Shown piece after piece: positions 23,240-35,915 of a stretch of DNA of 64,000 nucleotides. The position numbers and the translations under genes are program-made. Under the pieces are notes generated by a model. The model searched no databases. It saw only the letters and a list, made by a program, of their open reading frames with translations, and was not told the origin of the DNA. Within the stretch, counting starts at the first letter, position 1. Every line of letters starts with the position of its first letter. The stretch is from Allacma fusca. Its lineage: Eukaryota; Arthropoda; Collembola; Symphypleona; Sminthuridae. Location: NCBI GenBank assembly GCA_947179485.1, contig OX359248.1, forward strand, positions 2,621,501-2,685,500. The letters run 5' to 3'.

Positions 23240-26200
23240 GCTCGTGAGGGAATTTTTTTTACTTTCTGTCTACGTGCAAGTGGGATATGTATGTTAACGT
23301 GTGTGAGAAACATACAGGGAAGATTCGCTTCTCCAATGGAATTCCTCAAGCTTTTAACTCTAACTCTTAACTTTTTCTCTCTGTAGTAAGTTCCGAGTCT
23401 GGGATATATTTATATGTACAGTATAGCAGTAACTCAAGCTTGGCTCCCTGATGGATGGGTTCTTCCAATTCCAAGTCCATCTGCATGTTAAGTTGTTAAG
23501 TATACGAGTTGTTTTTTTATAAATGCTTCTACTATGAGTTCGTTTATGAGTTACTTGAGCTCTGTCTCTCCATACGTGTGTGTGTGTGTTGGAAATGTGT
23601 TAGGAAAAGCTAATGCTTTCGTGAGAAGACTGAATGGGAGGTAAGGGCCTGAAAAGCATTGTCTATTATCATATTATGCTCTCAAGAAGTGTATGGGCTC
23701 CTTGAAGACTTTGATGGGAACAGGAAGGCTTCGTATTATTGTCGGGAGAAAAGGATTTCGTAACTTTTCTCGTTTTTTTGAAAGTGAGGGAAGCCAGAGG
23801 GACTGAGACTGACTGAGGCTCTCTTCTCATCTTCTTCTGTTTGCAAGAACTTGATTCATTTCAAATATACACAGACGTCTGTCGCGAATCGTGTATTGTA
23901 AGTGTAATGTATGGGGAAGCTGTTCAAATTGATGAATACCAACCAGGGTCGTTGTCAGTTGTACAATTTAGACTTGGCACCCTATCCCACATGCACATGC
24001 ACATATGTACGCCTATCTCCAGAGTTTGGGGATTTTACGAGGAAAATTTGTCGATATAAGTAATTACGTGTATGACAGTTTTTGTATGTATATGTCTGTT
24101 ATTTTTGAGAGGCAAGTTGTTTTTTTATGGATGCCATTCACTTCAGAATGACTGCATGTATACAGATTATGTTGAGTCTGAGTATAATGTCATGTATGGA
24201 CTTGGTCAATTCCTATTTATAATATAGGGGGTACATAAATATGTATAATTATGTAGATACATATGTGTACTTGAGTGCCTGTACTACATATTTTGAGCAT
24301 GACCAAAACCTCTGTACTTACATATAACATGGAATTCTGGTCAAGGAAAGAGCGAGCATAAAAGTTTTGATTTTGTGTGACAAAGTTACCGGAAGTTTCG
24401 TTGGGTTTATTTGCATTTTGTTGTAGGACGACAATGACAATGCAGCAGTTACATTCAAGTATGATGACATTCAGCCCCAGCACTTTCTACCGCTTAGCAT
24501 AAACGTTTACATGGGCATGTGGTTTACGAGGACCTTAAGGTGTGCAAACAGACAAATATGGAGATGTGTACTACTTGCTCAATAAAGCCAAGTTTAAAAG
24601 GTTGTGTAATTCATTTGATAATGACTTGAAGGAAAAGAAAAATAAGAATGAGACATATATATATGTGCTTATAGTGAGATAGTCAGGATTGAGGGAGCCA
24701 GGACAGCCTGAGCTTGAGTGAAGGAAAATGAGAAGGAGAAAAATGTCATGGGACATTTTCATGACCGCGGGATTTACCATAACGAGTTCATTTAGAATTC
24801 AAACGTTGTTTTTTTTTAGCATGCTCTCTTGATGAGGGAGTACTTCTTTCCTTCTCACGTGTCGATGCCCACAAACGAGTCGCCCAGTCATTGTTACGTG
24901 CTGGTGACTAAGTGCTCCTTTTAAAACGTATTGTCAGCCCACAAATTATGAAACATGCAGAGACCATGAGATGTGCATACCTACGTATTGTTAGATTAGT
25001 AGATATATATAGGTACTCATGTGCATGCATGCAGTTTAGTTTTATAGTTGACGTCTGTCTTAGTTAGACTCCATGGATTGTTTAATTTGAGTGGTGTAGA
25101 TATAGCTCTGGGTGCTTAAGGACAAGGTAGTAGTAATAAATGATAAGGGGAATTTAGAGGTAGGAGAGAGTGAGTTTGGTGTAATAGCTGGATATTATGA
25201 CCATTACCATGTGACTTGATGCATGTCTCTTGAGCGGAAATGGCTTTGACTTGAGCACTTTCTTGTGGTAATTACTAACTTGATTTTGCCATAGTTTGGA
25301 CTCCCCTGTGTCAGGGATAATTTTTTTTTCGAGGGGAATAATTAGCACTTCCACAATATTTGATTTACTTTTCTATAATAATTATTATTCCACAAATGTA
25401 AAGGCGTCTGTCTAGGATGTTTAACTCTAGAGAGCATGGACATGTGGACACCTCCTCCAAGTCTGTTTGTGTTTGTGTGCATGTATGTATCTACATATAT
25501 ATGCATGCATGCATATTATGTATGTACTCTTGATTGTGTTTTGTTTGAGCCTGTTCATCTCATCCCTTCCCCGTCACATCATGACATATTACATTGTCAA
25601 CATTGTTCTCTGGTGATAAATTGCACTCAACTTTTTTTTTGCCTTCTTTGAGGGTTTGATTACTATATACTCCCTATACACATAAGAGGAATTCAAGTTT
25701 GGATTGAGAATGGCAGATTGTAAAGGGGCCTATGTATATATCTGCATTTAGCGGACCAGGGACTCGGGATCCATTTACTAGCATCTGTATTCCTGGATTC
25801 GTTGTTTTGTGTATAGCCTTAGCCTTGCTTCAAAAGTCATAACTCATACACCAACCACTATTATCCAAATATTGCATGAGATTTGGTGGCGCCAGTCCTA
25901 AGTTAGAATCTGTGCAGGAGAGGTATGTACATCCACGGATCCACATGTATGCTGAAAGTTGTAAAAAAAAATAGGGAATTATTGCTCGTGTAACAAGATT
26001 ATATTGCCTTGCATTTAGGCACATGTACTAATGGGAAGGAGTCTGAAGGAATGTTACTTGTATCTAAATAAAAAGTAAAAAAAAAACCTGGAAGTATTTT
26101 TTTTTTCTCTCTCTCTCTCTCTCAGATTTGAATTTCTAAATCATAAGCTTCTTTTGTGTAGAGATCTTATATGTAGTTTATATGAAGGGCGTTACTCAGG

Positions 26201-26377
26201 TCCTCGCAATTAAAGGGATCATATAAACATTACGGAGCTCGTTAGGATATATGTGAGTCTCCAGGAGTGGGACGTGTAATTAGTGATGTTGTTGTGTTAA
26301 ATTTGAAAAATTCATGGCAGTCTGAATTGGCTGATAGAGTCGTATTTGTTGTTAAAGATGTCGTAATTACTTTGATT

Positions 26378-26400
26378 ACTCTCTCTCTCTCTCTCTCTGA
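26378..26400. repeat. (CT)n microsatellite
   Basis: About eleven units. Confidence 0.88.
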
Positions 26401-27424
26401 GAAGCTTATGCCCCTTGCATGTAAAGCGCAACAGTAATTTGTTCTGCAAATGTAAATATATTCGAGGTATCTATACATATGTACATAGAGATAGAATTGT
26501 GTAGTATGTATGTTACATGTAGATATCTATAGCGTTGTGGTGAGACATTTATCGTTGTGTTTTAAGCTCCATATATAATAATTACATGTGTAAGTATATT
26601 TGTATGGGTGAGTGTGCGGGAATGGGATGGAGTTTAAAGGGGTAAGCCTTCTTGGTCATTGTTTGTGTCTGAGAATCATAAGGAAAAATAGTTTTGGTGT
26701 GTAAATAGTTTTCCCAGGCAATTAAACCTTATTTTTTTATTTATGACAGTCACAGTGCTGTGTACTTACTTGGATTTCGTCTGACGAACTCTGATAAAAT
26801 ATTGACTCGCCTTTGAGTCTCTAGTTGGGGCATTTGGTAGAACTTTACTTGTGTACAGACGTATGTATGTATGTAATTACATACATTTCCCATATTAGTA
26901 ATACTTACTACTTATGCTCCTCACTCGCGTGTTCCGTTCATTCAACCAACAAGGTTGTTTTCTCCCCTGTGATATCTACTACTAGAGAATTCTAGTCGCG
27001 AGCGCTAATAATAATAGATATAGAGACTATAGTAGTCCTTTCCTATAAGTGTACTCTGCGGCCTGAGTTTTATAGGACGGGCTCTGCGCAAAATTCTATA
27101 TGACACTCAAGAGGAAAATCACGAAATAATAGAATACTAACAAAGTACTAACTACATAATTATATGTATGTAGATTCTTACTATTACTAGATTTTCCTAA
27201 GGAATGGAATATTTTTCTCAGGAGATTAATACATGATCTAATTAAGAGCCTGCTATTGCGGTTCGTATTGATAAAATATGGGCTTCTACATACTACAGAA
27301 CCAATGGGAGTCTGGGTAGGGATTTGGAAGCCGGGTGAGTGAATTATTATTGTGGGACTGCGTGTGTGTGTGTTTGTGTGTAGGACGTTGAAAAGAAAAT
27401 TATTATAATTATTTAGAAATGAAT

Positions 27425-27492
27425 AGGGAATCGAACCTAGACCAAACTCTGTACATATTAAATGTATGTATCTGCCTAACCTCTGTACCATT
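27425..27492 (-). repeat. Possible tRNA-derived (SINE-like) promoter remnant
   Basis: On the minus strand, TGGTACAGAGGTTAGGC (27474-27490) resembles a pol III A box. GGTTCGATTCC (27427-27437) matches a B box exactly. They are 36 nt apart, about the spacing in a tRNA. The D-, anticodon- and T-stems do not pair well, so this is not a functional tRNA. It fits a SINE head or tRNA pseudogene. No poly-A tail or target duplication is clear. Confidence 0.3.
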
Positions 27493-30316
27493 CTTTTTGT
27501 ATGGACTGATTATACATATTTAATTAATTATAGGAGCATAGTTGCTGTAGTTGTGTCTACCAATGTACTTGTCGGGATTGGCTCATCGTATGGGAAATAT
27601 TATTTTTATCACTGGTTATAGTAATGTTTTACCTTATTGTCTTACATTGCTCCTCTTGATTTATATCTCCCTCAAGAATGGATGCTACAATGAGAGGACA
27701 CCAGTTGACATACATGCACGTGGATTAATTTCCCAGTGTAACCCCAGCCAGTGTATGTACATAGGCACCAGTTTCCGCGATCCGTATCTATTCCAGACGT
27801 GATTGTGCTCTATCGGACTTCGTTATAATAATAATGAATTGAACCCAGGAGCCTGTGACCCTCAGTTTGAGAGGGGTAGGTTGTAATTAATTATTTTATG
27901 TATTGAGGGCTCGGGTAATGGAACCAAAGTTAGGGAAAGTCCTGGTTTCCCTTCCCTTTTGAAATCCAGCTATCCATGTATTTTTAAGCACTTTGATGGA
28001 AATTGTAAAACCGATTTGACTGTAATAATTCATTTCAATTACAAGATCATTACGACATCCAGCCTTGTTGACTATGGACAAATAACAAAGCACTAAGTAC
28101 ATTTAAATAAATAGGATTGATTATTTTGTTCAAGAGTCATATCTGTCCCTGTGTGATTATTTCAGGGGAAACGGGATTGAATGTCTACCTCAATGTATGA
28201 TTACTTGAACGGAAGTAATTGTAGGAGTTTTGATGGAAGTTACTTATTATTCATTTGTAGTATAAGCAATTATTTACGTATATATAATAGTTTAGGAAAA
28301 TACGTAGTATGGGTTTTTGTATTTGTTTTTCCCTATTTACTCCCCGGCCTGATTCTGAGGACAATGAGGCATGGAGAAACGGTTGAAATCAAGAGTTGAA
28401 TCCAATTAAAGATGAATGGTTGAGACGTCCATGTACATTTCATTGGAATGGAATTAAACTCCTAAGCATTCCTATTGTATGAATGTCTTGGCTTCTTATA
28501 GGTAATTATGAATACGAGTATACTAGTATACACCATAGAATAATTAATTACATAGGAATACTCCATAATATACATAATGTTTTCCTTGGAAGTATTAAAT
28601 AGTAGTGATATCGTGAGTTGTTAGACGTCTAGAAATTATATGCTCTATTATATTATATGTACATATGTATAGTTTAACAGTGTAGTAGGGTAGGGCTTCG
28701 GGTGAGCCGGTATACATAGATACATACATAGATTGGTAGAGGCTCTTCCACTGCGGAAGTAGTAGTAAATACATAATTGTATATGGGTTTGTGGAGTATG
28801 ACTTTGGACTACTGGTGTGTTTCATACAAGTCAGGAACGTGAAGAATTAAAAGGGAAAGTAGGTTTAAGTTTCATAATTTAATATGGTGACTTTGGCATT
28901 GAAGTCTGGCGCATATCACGAGAGAGGAATGGAAAAGGAATAGTGATCTGTATCTCTGGTGATAGTGAAATGGCAATGCTCGTAATGGTGCAGAACCTTC
29001 AAATGAATATCGCATGACAAACACCTAGTTGCCCGTTACCCTATTTAACTTGCAGTAGTATAAATCTCAAGTTCTGGGTTCAAGCACGACAGACGAAATT
29101 GCATCATTATATCAATCGTCCTATCCCCACATATGCATGTGCAGGGAATGTCATTTTTTCCCTGCACAATATTTACACACACATATGGTGAGAGGGACCA
29201 CATACATAGGAGAGTTGAGGAGAGTAGTAGATCTTATAATCCTGTCGTAGCTCTCTCACTCTCAGCTCTATTATACAGAGATACATAGATACTCCTTAAT
29301 ATGATGTATACTTACATAGTATCTTCTACTCCGCCAGAAGTTCTTGTGAATTGTAAATTGAAGGAGTGGAAGTTGGAAGTAGTGCTAGTGCTATTGGGTT
29401 TAGCTATAGTATAGTAATAGTAACATGGAAGTGGAAGCCTTGGAGCCCATATGGTATGGTGTTGACGACTTGCATAATGTAATGGGATCATTGGTCCATT
29501 TGGAATTCCAAATCAGACATGAGAAGAAACAGTAACATCCCAGAGAGTCAGTCCTCACATATTATTATTGTTATTATTATTTATGATACGTCTGATTCTG
29601 ACTAGGGAATATTGAATGACGAGTACTACTACTACTACACTGGATGGGAACTTAGCAAGTGAGTTCCAATATGTGTAATTATACTAGTATAGGTCTGTGT
29701 AGATATAATAGTCCGAGTCATATCTGTCTCACAGAATTGTATAGAGATGAGATGCATTCTTATTATGCTAGGATCGTCCCTTCGTAGTAACTTAATGCTG
29801 GAGTTTGTAAAGTCTCAGGTCTCAGTCTGCAGTCAGAATGGGAGAACAGCGTGTTTACGTTACATGCCTATATGTAATTATATCTATGTATAAATTATGT
29901 ACATATTGTGTGTGGACATAGGGACGTAATGTAGAAAAACAATATTCCTTTTTCAATGTTAGAACCTGTCTGTGATTTAGTATTTGTTTGCTGTTCACAT
30001 TCACGGAGATGGTCGGCTTAGCATAGGGAGTATCAAACACGGCTGAGAGTGAGGTGAGACAATTTGTACTATGCAAGTTCTTATGAGACTTTTTTTTTGT
30101 TTCGTCGTAATATGCTTGAGATGCATTTGACTTGGGAAGTTCGATTTGTGTGAGCGTTCTTTTTGAGCCGATGTGGTAATAATGCATAGGTTTTGTACGT
30201 TGGTGTGTATCTATGTACATATGTATACCCAGGGATTCTCATTTCATGTTCCCCAACTCATCCTCAAGTCTGAATGTCAGTTAAATTAGGATTAGGCTCA
30301 AATAGGTATATTGTAT

Positions 30317-30337
30317 AGAGAGAGAGAGAGAGAGAGT
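30317..30337. repeat. (GA)n microsatellite
   Basis: About ten GA units on the + strand. Confidence 0.88.
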
Positions 30338-30426
30338 CAAGACCAAAGATGTAATAGAGATGACGGAGGAGATTTAATTTAAAAGGGGATATAGACGTAT
30401 GGAAGAGACGACGTGGCATACAGTTT

Positions 30427-30447
30427 GTATGTGTGTGTGTGTGTGTC
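30427..30447. repeat. (GT)n microsatellite
   Basis: About ten units. Confidence 0.88.
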
Positions 30448-31206
30448 TGCATACTAGATTTGAGTAGTAGTGGAGGGAATGGCTCTTGGGTGTAGTGAGG
30501 GGTGCTGCTCTCCCATTATAGGAGCATAATGTTTTGAGGTTGTGTAAATGTCGTGATTCACAATGTGGAAATGGAGCAGAAAGAGGAAAATGGGTCTCCT
30601 GATTTGAATAGAATCGTTTGAAATGCAATCCTCGACTTGGTAGTCCTCGTCATTCCAATGCTCTCCCATCAATTTCAAGTGAAGAACATTGAGTTGAAAT
30701 GACTTAGTGGGCTTCTTGAAATGTTTTATGGATGACTCTGGGATGGAGAGTTACTTTAGCAATACAGTACTACAGTCGGATCATATACTTGTATGTATGT
30801 ATATGTATAGATATATCTGCCTCCACTTAAGATTCACAAGACCCTGCTCATCCCCAGCTCATGAATGTCGAGTAATAATCTTTCTCTATGGAGAGTATGT
30901 GTTGTTGTTGTAGCCTTCAAAAAGTTAAAGCGATGGAAATCAGGACGACGCTGGTCGGTGGGACTCTTTTATAGGATTGGGAGGAATGGTAAAGACCTTT
31001 TTTAGACTCCTTTGGCATGCCCCCCTGCCATACATATAAAAAGTAAATAGCTCAGATCCGTATAACCTGTATCTACGGAATCCTGTGCAATAGTAAAAAA
31101 AAAAATAAGTAAAATTTTCTTTTCTTTTATACGCTAGTCCCTTGAACTGAGCTCTGGCCGTGAGTAGGAAAGAGCAATATAATTTTTGCTTCAGTTTTAA
31201 CCCGCC

Positions 31207-31231
31207 CCCCCTCCTCCTCCTCCTCCTCCTC
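31207..31231. repeat. (CCT)n trinucleotide repeat
   Basis: About eight CCT triplets after a C run. Confidence 0.88.
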
Positions 31232-31778
31232 TCCTGCAAAATACTTTTAGTGGTTCTTGGGAATTTGTTATAATATGTATCCCTGTATGGTACAGGTTTT
31301 AGAGGGCAAGAGGGGGGGGGAATGAGTGGACTCTGTAATTATGTACATATACAAAATCTCATGTTTTACTCTCATAATGGTTCGGTTCCTGGGTGCAGTT
31401 TTGTGCGATACCTTTTGCCACATATATGTAGATATGTATGTAGGAGGGAAAAAAAACAAATGAGACGGTGCATGCAAGAGGAGGAATCTGATTGCATTAT
31501 TTTATGTATAGTACTTTTGATATGTGTGTGCATAGTGCATACACATACATATGTACATCCATGGTTTATACGAGACTCCAGTCCAGAAGAGTGGAATGAG
31601 GGAAGTAGTGAATTGAGAGATTCCTTGCATGTTTAGCTCTCATATTATATAGAAGGTGAAACTTGGGGCTTCGAGTAGGTCTGTAAAAGCAAGGGTGGAT
31701 ATGTAGATGCGGATTTTGTTATGAGGAGGGAACTGACTGCGAGTGAGCTGACGAGTGTAATAACTATGGTTGGTCTAC

Positions 31779-31803
31779 GATGATGATGATGATGATGATG
31801 ATG
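31779..31803. repeat. (GAT)8 trinucleotide repeat
   Basis: Uninterrupted GAT array. Confidence 0.9.
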
Positions 31804-32073
31804 GAAGATATTTCCCTTAACCTCAAGATGTTTTTGCCATAGGAACTTTTGTCAGATTGCACACGCTAATGGATAGAGCAGGAATCCACGGCAGAGTGTA
31901 CTTACATATATGTATCATCTATCCACGTTCCGTCCAACTTGTATGAAGTCAACTTCGAGCATGGACGTTGAAATTGCCAGGGTGCAGGTATCAAGGAATG
32001 GATTGGAACACAGTAATCATAGTTGTGTGGGGATAGTTGGGTAGTAGATGCAACTCTCCCAGTGCAATGATAC

Positions 32074-32092
32074 CTTCTGTGTGTGTGTGTGT
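32074..32092. repeat. (GT)n microsatellite
   Basis: About nine units, 50 bp before a (TC)n array at 32142-32162. Confidence 0.85.
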
Positions 32093-32141
32093 GTACATAC
32101 ATACATACAGATCTACAGAGATCTGTAGGAGCACTCAAAGT

Positions 32142-32162
32142 GTCTCTCTCTCTCTCTCTCTC
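32142..32162. repeat. (TC)n microsatellite
   Basis: About ten units. Confidence 0.88.
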
Positions 32163-32676
32163 GCTATACTTGTGATTTTTCGATGTATTTACTCTAAAAT
32201 GTGTTTGTAAGTATTTTGTACTTTTAAGCAAGGATTATATATACATGCTGAGGAATCTTCTCCCAGCCTTTGACAATACTGTAGGGTTGGAAATGGAATG
32301 GATACTACTACTGGGACAGAGTACGATGCAAAAGAAGACTATGCACTCATGGATCTCCATGTAGATAGAGATGGGGTTGGATCTCAAGAGAGACCATAGG
32401 AGTTTTTAAATTGTGGAGAAGAGAAAGAGCAAATCGCTAGTTACATAGGTAGTGTTGTTTGGTTATGGATACTCATTGGTTAATGTACTTAAAGGTAGTT
32501 GAGCGGAGTTGAGTGTTGTTGGGACGTTTGCTTTTGCTATGCTATAAGTATTCATGCACACACTCAAGGTCAGAATCGAGGGTTTTTTGCCGGTTCCAAG
32601 GAGAAATCCAAACCCAAAGGCGTGAAGGTGACGTGAATGAAAAAATAGATTAAGAATGGGATTCCTTCGTCTTCAT

Positions 32677-32739
32677 TCTCTCTCTCTCTCTCTCACTCAC
32701 TCACTCACTCTGTTCTCTCTCTCTCTCTCTCTCTCTCTG
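32677..32739. repeat. (TC)n(ACTC)n(TC)n compound repeat
   Basis: Two TC arrays flank about four ACTC units. Confidence 0.9.
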
Positions 32740-32864
32740 TCGTCTCTTCATGTGTACCTAATTCGCTCATGTACCTTTAAGAATATGAGAGTGTATACGT
32801 TAGTTGTACATAGTATTATGCACTAACTCTTAAATAAACCCTCTTCGCATTTTTTCCTTGCCCA

Positions 32865-32899
32865 TCTTCTTCTTCTTCTTCTTCTTCTTCTTCTTCTTG
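32865..32899. repeat. (TTC)n trinucleotide repeat
   Basis: About eleven TTC units: homopyrimidine, mirror-symmetric, of the kind able to form triplex DNA. Confidence 0.9.
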
Positions 32900-33374
32900 A
32901 ATGTGTCTTGTTGAAGGGGATTATGAGAAAGTAGTACTGCGATTATAGGGAGACTTTGAACGTTACCGCGATGCACATTTTTGTCTACTTACTTGTACTT
33001 ATCTGTGAGGCTTGTGTGAGGTATGCACTACACTCACAATCAGCCCTAGTCCTTTTTAACTTATGAGCTTCATTAATGGCTTGGCTTTGACTTCATTGTC
33101 AGTTCATTTGAGATGACGGAGACGCAAGGAAATATGTCGTAACTATACTTATGACTGTGCTTGGAGAGGAGGAAGATTTGTGCCAATCCTGTCTGTGTGG
33201 AGTAGTTAGATGTTCGTACTACAGATACAAAGGCTACATGTTGGAAATACATTCGTGTAATACATACATATGTACATGGGATTTTGGGGATGTGTGTGAA
33301 GTATGAACTTGCTTGCACTTGGGATTCTCGTGACCGTAAATATATAGGTGGTTGAGCTCACTCTTATGTGTTTC

Positions 33375-33430
33375 CCTCTCTCTCTCTCTATCTTTATTTT
33401 TCTCTCTCTCTCTCTCTATTTCTCTCTGCA
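33375..33430. repeat. Interrupted (CT)n microsatellite
   Basis: CT blocks separated by ATCTTTATTTT and TATTT. Confidence 0.85.
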
Positions 33431-34465
33431 TCTCACTCTCTCATTTTTCTGCCCGTATCTAAATTATTATGGGGAAAAAAAGTAGAGTGTAAACGTTTCG
33501 GGAAGGGAATGTACTCCACGTGTTGTGTAGGCCAATTTTTTTTGGCAAACATGGCCCCCTCTGATTACCATGACTTGTTCCTCACTTATAGGTCTCTCGT
33601 CTGTTACTTATTTAACTATTACTTGGTTCAGAGGTTAGGTGTACGGTAGGCTTGGGTAATGAGATCCATCTGGTTCCCTTGTAACCTCTTTGTTTGAATT
33701 ATGATGAACTCTCGGGAAGTTTTCAAGTTGCTTTTTTTTCTTGAAAGGATGATAATCCTATTGCCGACATTCCTCAAAAGAAAAATTTTTATTCGAGGAG
33801 AGCTCTCTTGTTAGTATTTAATGGGATGGGAGATCTCAAGAGGATTCTAAATTGGGGCTCCTTCTTTTTTTTTCTTGTAATATTTAACTTTAAATTTCTT
33901 AACATATTTTTTTTTGAAATCTCTAATAATTGTTCTCTTTTTTTCTGGTTCTTTTTTTAAATTTTATTTTTACTGGATCCATACAATTGACTCCAACACT
34001 TTGGATGGTATGTGTGTTTTTTGTTGGAATATCTACATACATATATAGACATGTGTATAGTGGAGGGGCATATCCTTTGTATTTTTGTTTCCTCATATGT
34101 GTGAGGGTTGAATTCCTTTGACCCCTATTGGCTTTTACAGATAGTGCCAATTTTTTTTTCAGTCAGTATTTCAGGGTTAGATCATGCTCTACCTGCATGG
34201 ATTTTTTCTCATTCTGCGTTGAGGGTATAGAGTGTGGATTGAGCGTATAAGTTTCTTCCGTCTGAGAGAGTGAGTCACTGAGAGTTTGAGGGAAATGGCG
34301 CTACTGTAAATTACCTATAATGAGTATTATTTGCAGATGTATGTAGCTATGTATGTGTAAGGAATAGTATGACTACGTCTGTGGATGCGTACATATGTAG
34401 GTATATGTACATATGTACATATGACCTGGGTACATTAATGATACTCACTTATAGACCGTAGACAC

Positions 34466-34473
34466 ACTACATG
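34466..34473. repeat. Left 8-bp target-site duplication (ACTACATG)
   Basis: Identical to the octamer at 36121-36128 on the other side of the element. Eight-base duplications are characteristic of the hAT superfamily. Confidence 0.88.
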
Positions 34474-34513
34474 TAGTGCTGTAATTTGTTCGTTTTGTTT
34501 TGTTTTGTTCTCT
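34474..34513. repeat. Left terminal inverted repeat of hAT element
   Basis: The first 12 bases match the right end perfectly. Similarity then continues with small gaps through TTGTTCG and the TTTTGTTC repeats. Confidence 0.85.
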
Positions 34514-34584
34514 TCGGAAATGAACAAAAGTAGAACAATTTGAGTTTTGTTTTGTTCACCGAGTTTAGTTTAGTTTTGTTTTTT

Positions 34585-34622
34585 GAACAATCCGTATTGT
34601 TCAAAAAACAATCCGTATTGTT
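34585..34622. repeat. Twin palindromes inside the hAT element
   Basis: GAACAATCCGTATTGTTC (34585-34602) and AACAATCCGTATTGTT (34607-34622) are two copies of one inverted repeat with a CCGT centre, four bases apart. They may be subterminal transposase binding sites or a short tandem duplication. Confidence 0.75.
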
Positions 34623-35344
34623 TTGTTCTACCGATGTAGAAGATGTTAGAAATTTGTGAAATTGATTGGCGGATATGCTTTACAACTCTTATTTAATACA
34701 CTCATTAAACCTTTTGTTGATAGTTTCTAGGAGCGTAAGGCGTAATGTAATTCCATACATCCACAAGACCTGAAATGACCGCGTATATAAATATATCAAC
34801 AAACGATTGTGGTGGGGTTTACCTAGTATTAAGTTCTACCGATACGCATCGTTTGGGTTCGCCCGATGCCTTGATTGAATTAATTACATGTATTGTTTTT
34901 TTTGGTTTGCTTAGGCCTCTTTTATTTCTGTGTCTTCCTGTCAACTTACAGTCAGACTAGTCGAATTTCAGCAGTGGAGGTGACATTTGTCCAACTAACA
35001 ATAAGTACTGGTGTCCAACAGAAATTGCTCTCGTTTGCAATATCCGATGTACTCAAACATTTAATATCAGTACAGGTTATGGTCATAGCAGGTAACAATT
35101 AATTACTCCGTTGACCTCAAGTAGGCATTCTAAGTTTCACGTTGTTCAATAACTTTAGATTGGCCTTATAAATCTGTAAATAGTGCAAAGATTTTGTTGA
35201 CCTTACTTAAGCCCAGCGGTTCACATCATAAATGATGTGTATAGATGTAACTAAAACCGTGCACTTCAATAGCTCCTAATGGTCATTATGATGTTATTTG
35301 AGATTCATTATAGTGTATGTAAGGTCATGGGTCTACTAATAACC

Positions 35345-35915
35345 CGCAAAGGTCAAATTAAGGTCATGGGAATTCTTGTGACCCATCGACAAAATGAGAT
35401 GATGAAACTCCTTGTAGCCCACTGAGGTCAAATTGAGGTCATTGAATTTCTTGTAACCCACCGAGGTCAAATTGAGGTCATGGAATTTCTTGTAGCCCAC
35501 TGAGGTCAAATTGAGGTCATGAAATTTCGTGTAGCCCACTGAGGTCAAATTAAGGTTATGGAATTTCTTGTGACTCACTGAGGTCAATTTGAGGTCATGG
35601 AACTTGTTGTAACTCACTTAGGTCAATTTGAGGTCATGGAACTTGTTGTAACTCACTTAGGTCAATTTGAGGTCATGGAACTTGTTGTAACTCACTGAGG
35701 TTAATTTGAGGCCATAAAAGTTTTTATGACTCACTCAGGTCAATTTGAGGTCATGTTGCTATTTGTGACACTCAGGTCAATTTGAGGTCATGTTGCTATT
35801 TGTGACTCACTCAGGCCAATTTGAGGTCATGTTGCTATTTGTGACTCACTCAGGTCAATTTGAGGTCATGTTGCTATTTGTGACTCAGTCAGGTCAATTT
35901 GAGGTCATGTTACTT
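35345..35915. repeat. 39-bp minisatellite, about 15 units
   Basis: The consensus unit is roughly GAGGTCAAATT, GAGGTCATGG, then a variable AATTTCTTGTAGCCCACT. Units keep a strict 39-bp step from 35425 to 35737 and from 35774 to 35891, with one 37-bp unit between. A degenerate unit lies near 35386. Because 39 is a multiple of three, the minus strand stays open as a 13-residue repeat (KKFHDLNLTSVGY). This is a consequence of the repeat, not evidence of a gene. Confidence 0.95.
35350..35907. promoter_or_regulatory. Array of AGGTCA direct repeats with 5-bp spacing (DR5)
   Basis: Perfect AGGTCA-N5-AGGTCA pairs begin at 35350, 35425, 35464, 35503, 35581, 35620, 35659, 35737, 35774, 35852 and 35891. 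Pairs with one or both half-sites altered begin at 35542, 35698 and 35813. The spacers are AATTA, AATTG or ATTTG. AGGTCA is the half-site of RXR heterodimers and related receptors. DR5 is the classic RAR:RXR element in vertebrates, and arthropod EcR:USP is known to bind direct repeats as well as its preferred inverted repeat. Half-site starts are 11 bp apart, about one helical turn. Whether any receptor binds here is inference. Confidence 0.45.

Noticed and set aside
23633-23640. Mini first exon ATGGGAG|GTAAGG in phase 1
   Set aside because: Strong donor but only two codons; in-frame TGA directly upstream and poor initiation context.
24217-24483. 88-codon minus-strand frame with an internal TTATAT|GTAAGT donor
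   Set aside because: Composition is plausible, but there is no clear acceptor, ATG context or recognisable domain.
27838-27890. Minus-strand anticodon-arm-like hairpin followed by GGGTTCAATTC
   Set aside because: The five-pair stem is real, but the D-arm and T-stem are missing, so it is not a tRNA. At most a decayed repeat.
35336-35617. 93-codon minus-strand frame of 13-residue repeats (KKFHDLNLTSVGY)
   Set aside because: It is the translation of the 39-bp minisatellite. A unit length divisible by three keeps it open, so it is not evidence of a protein.
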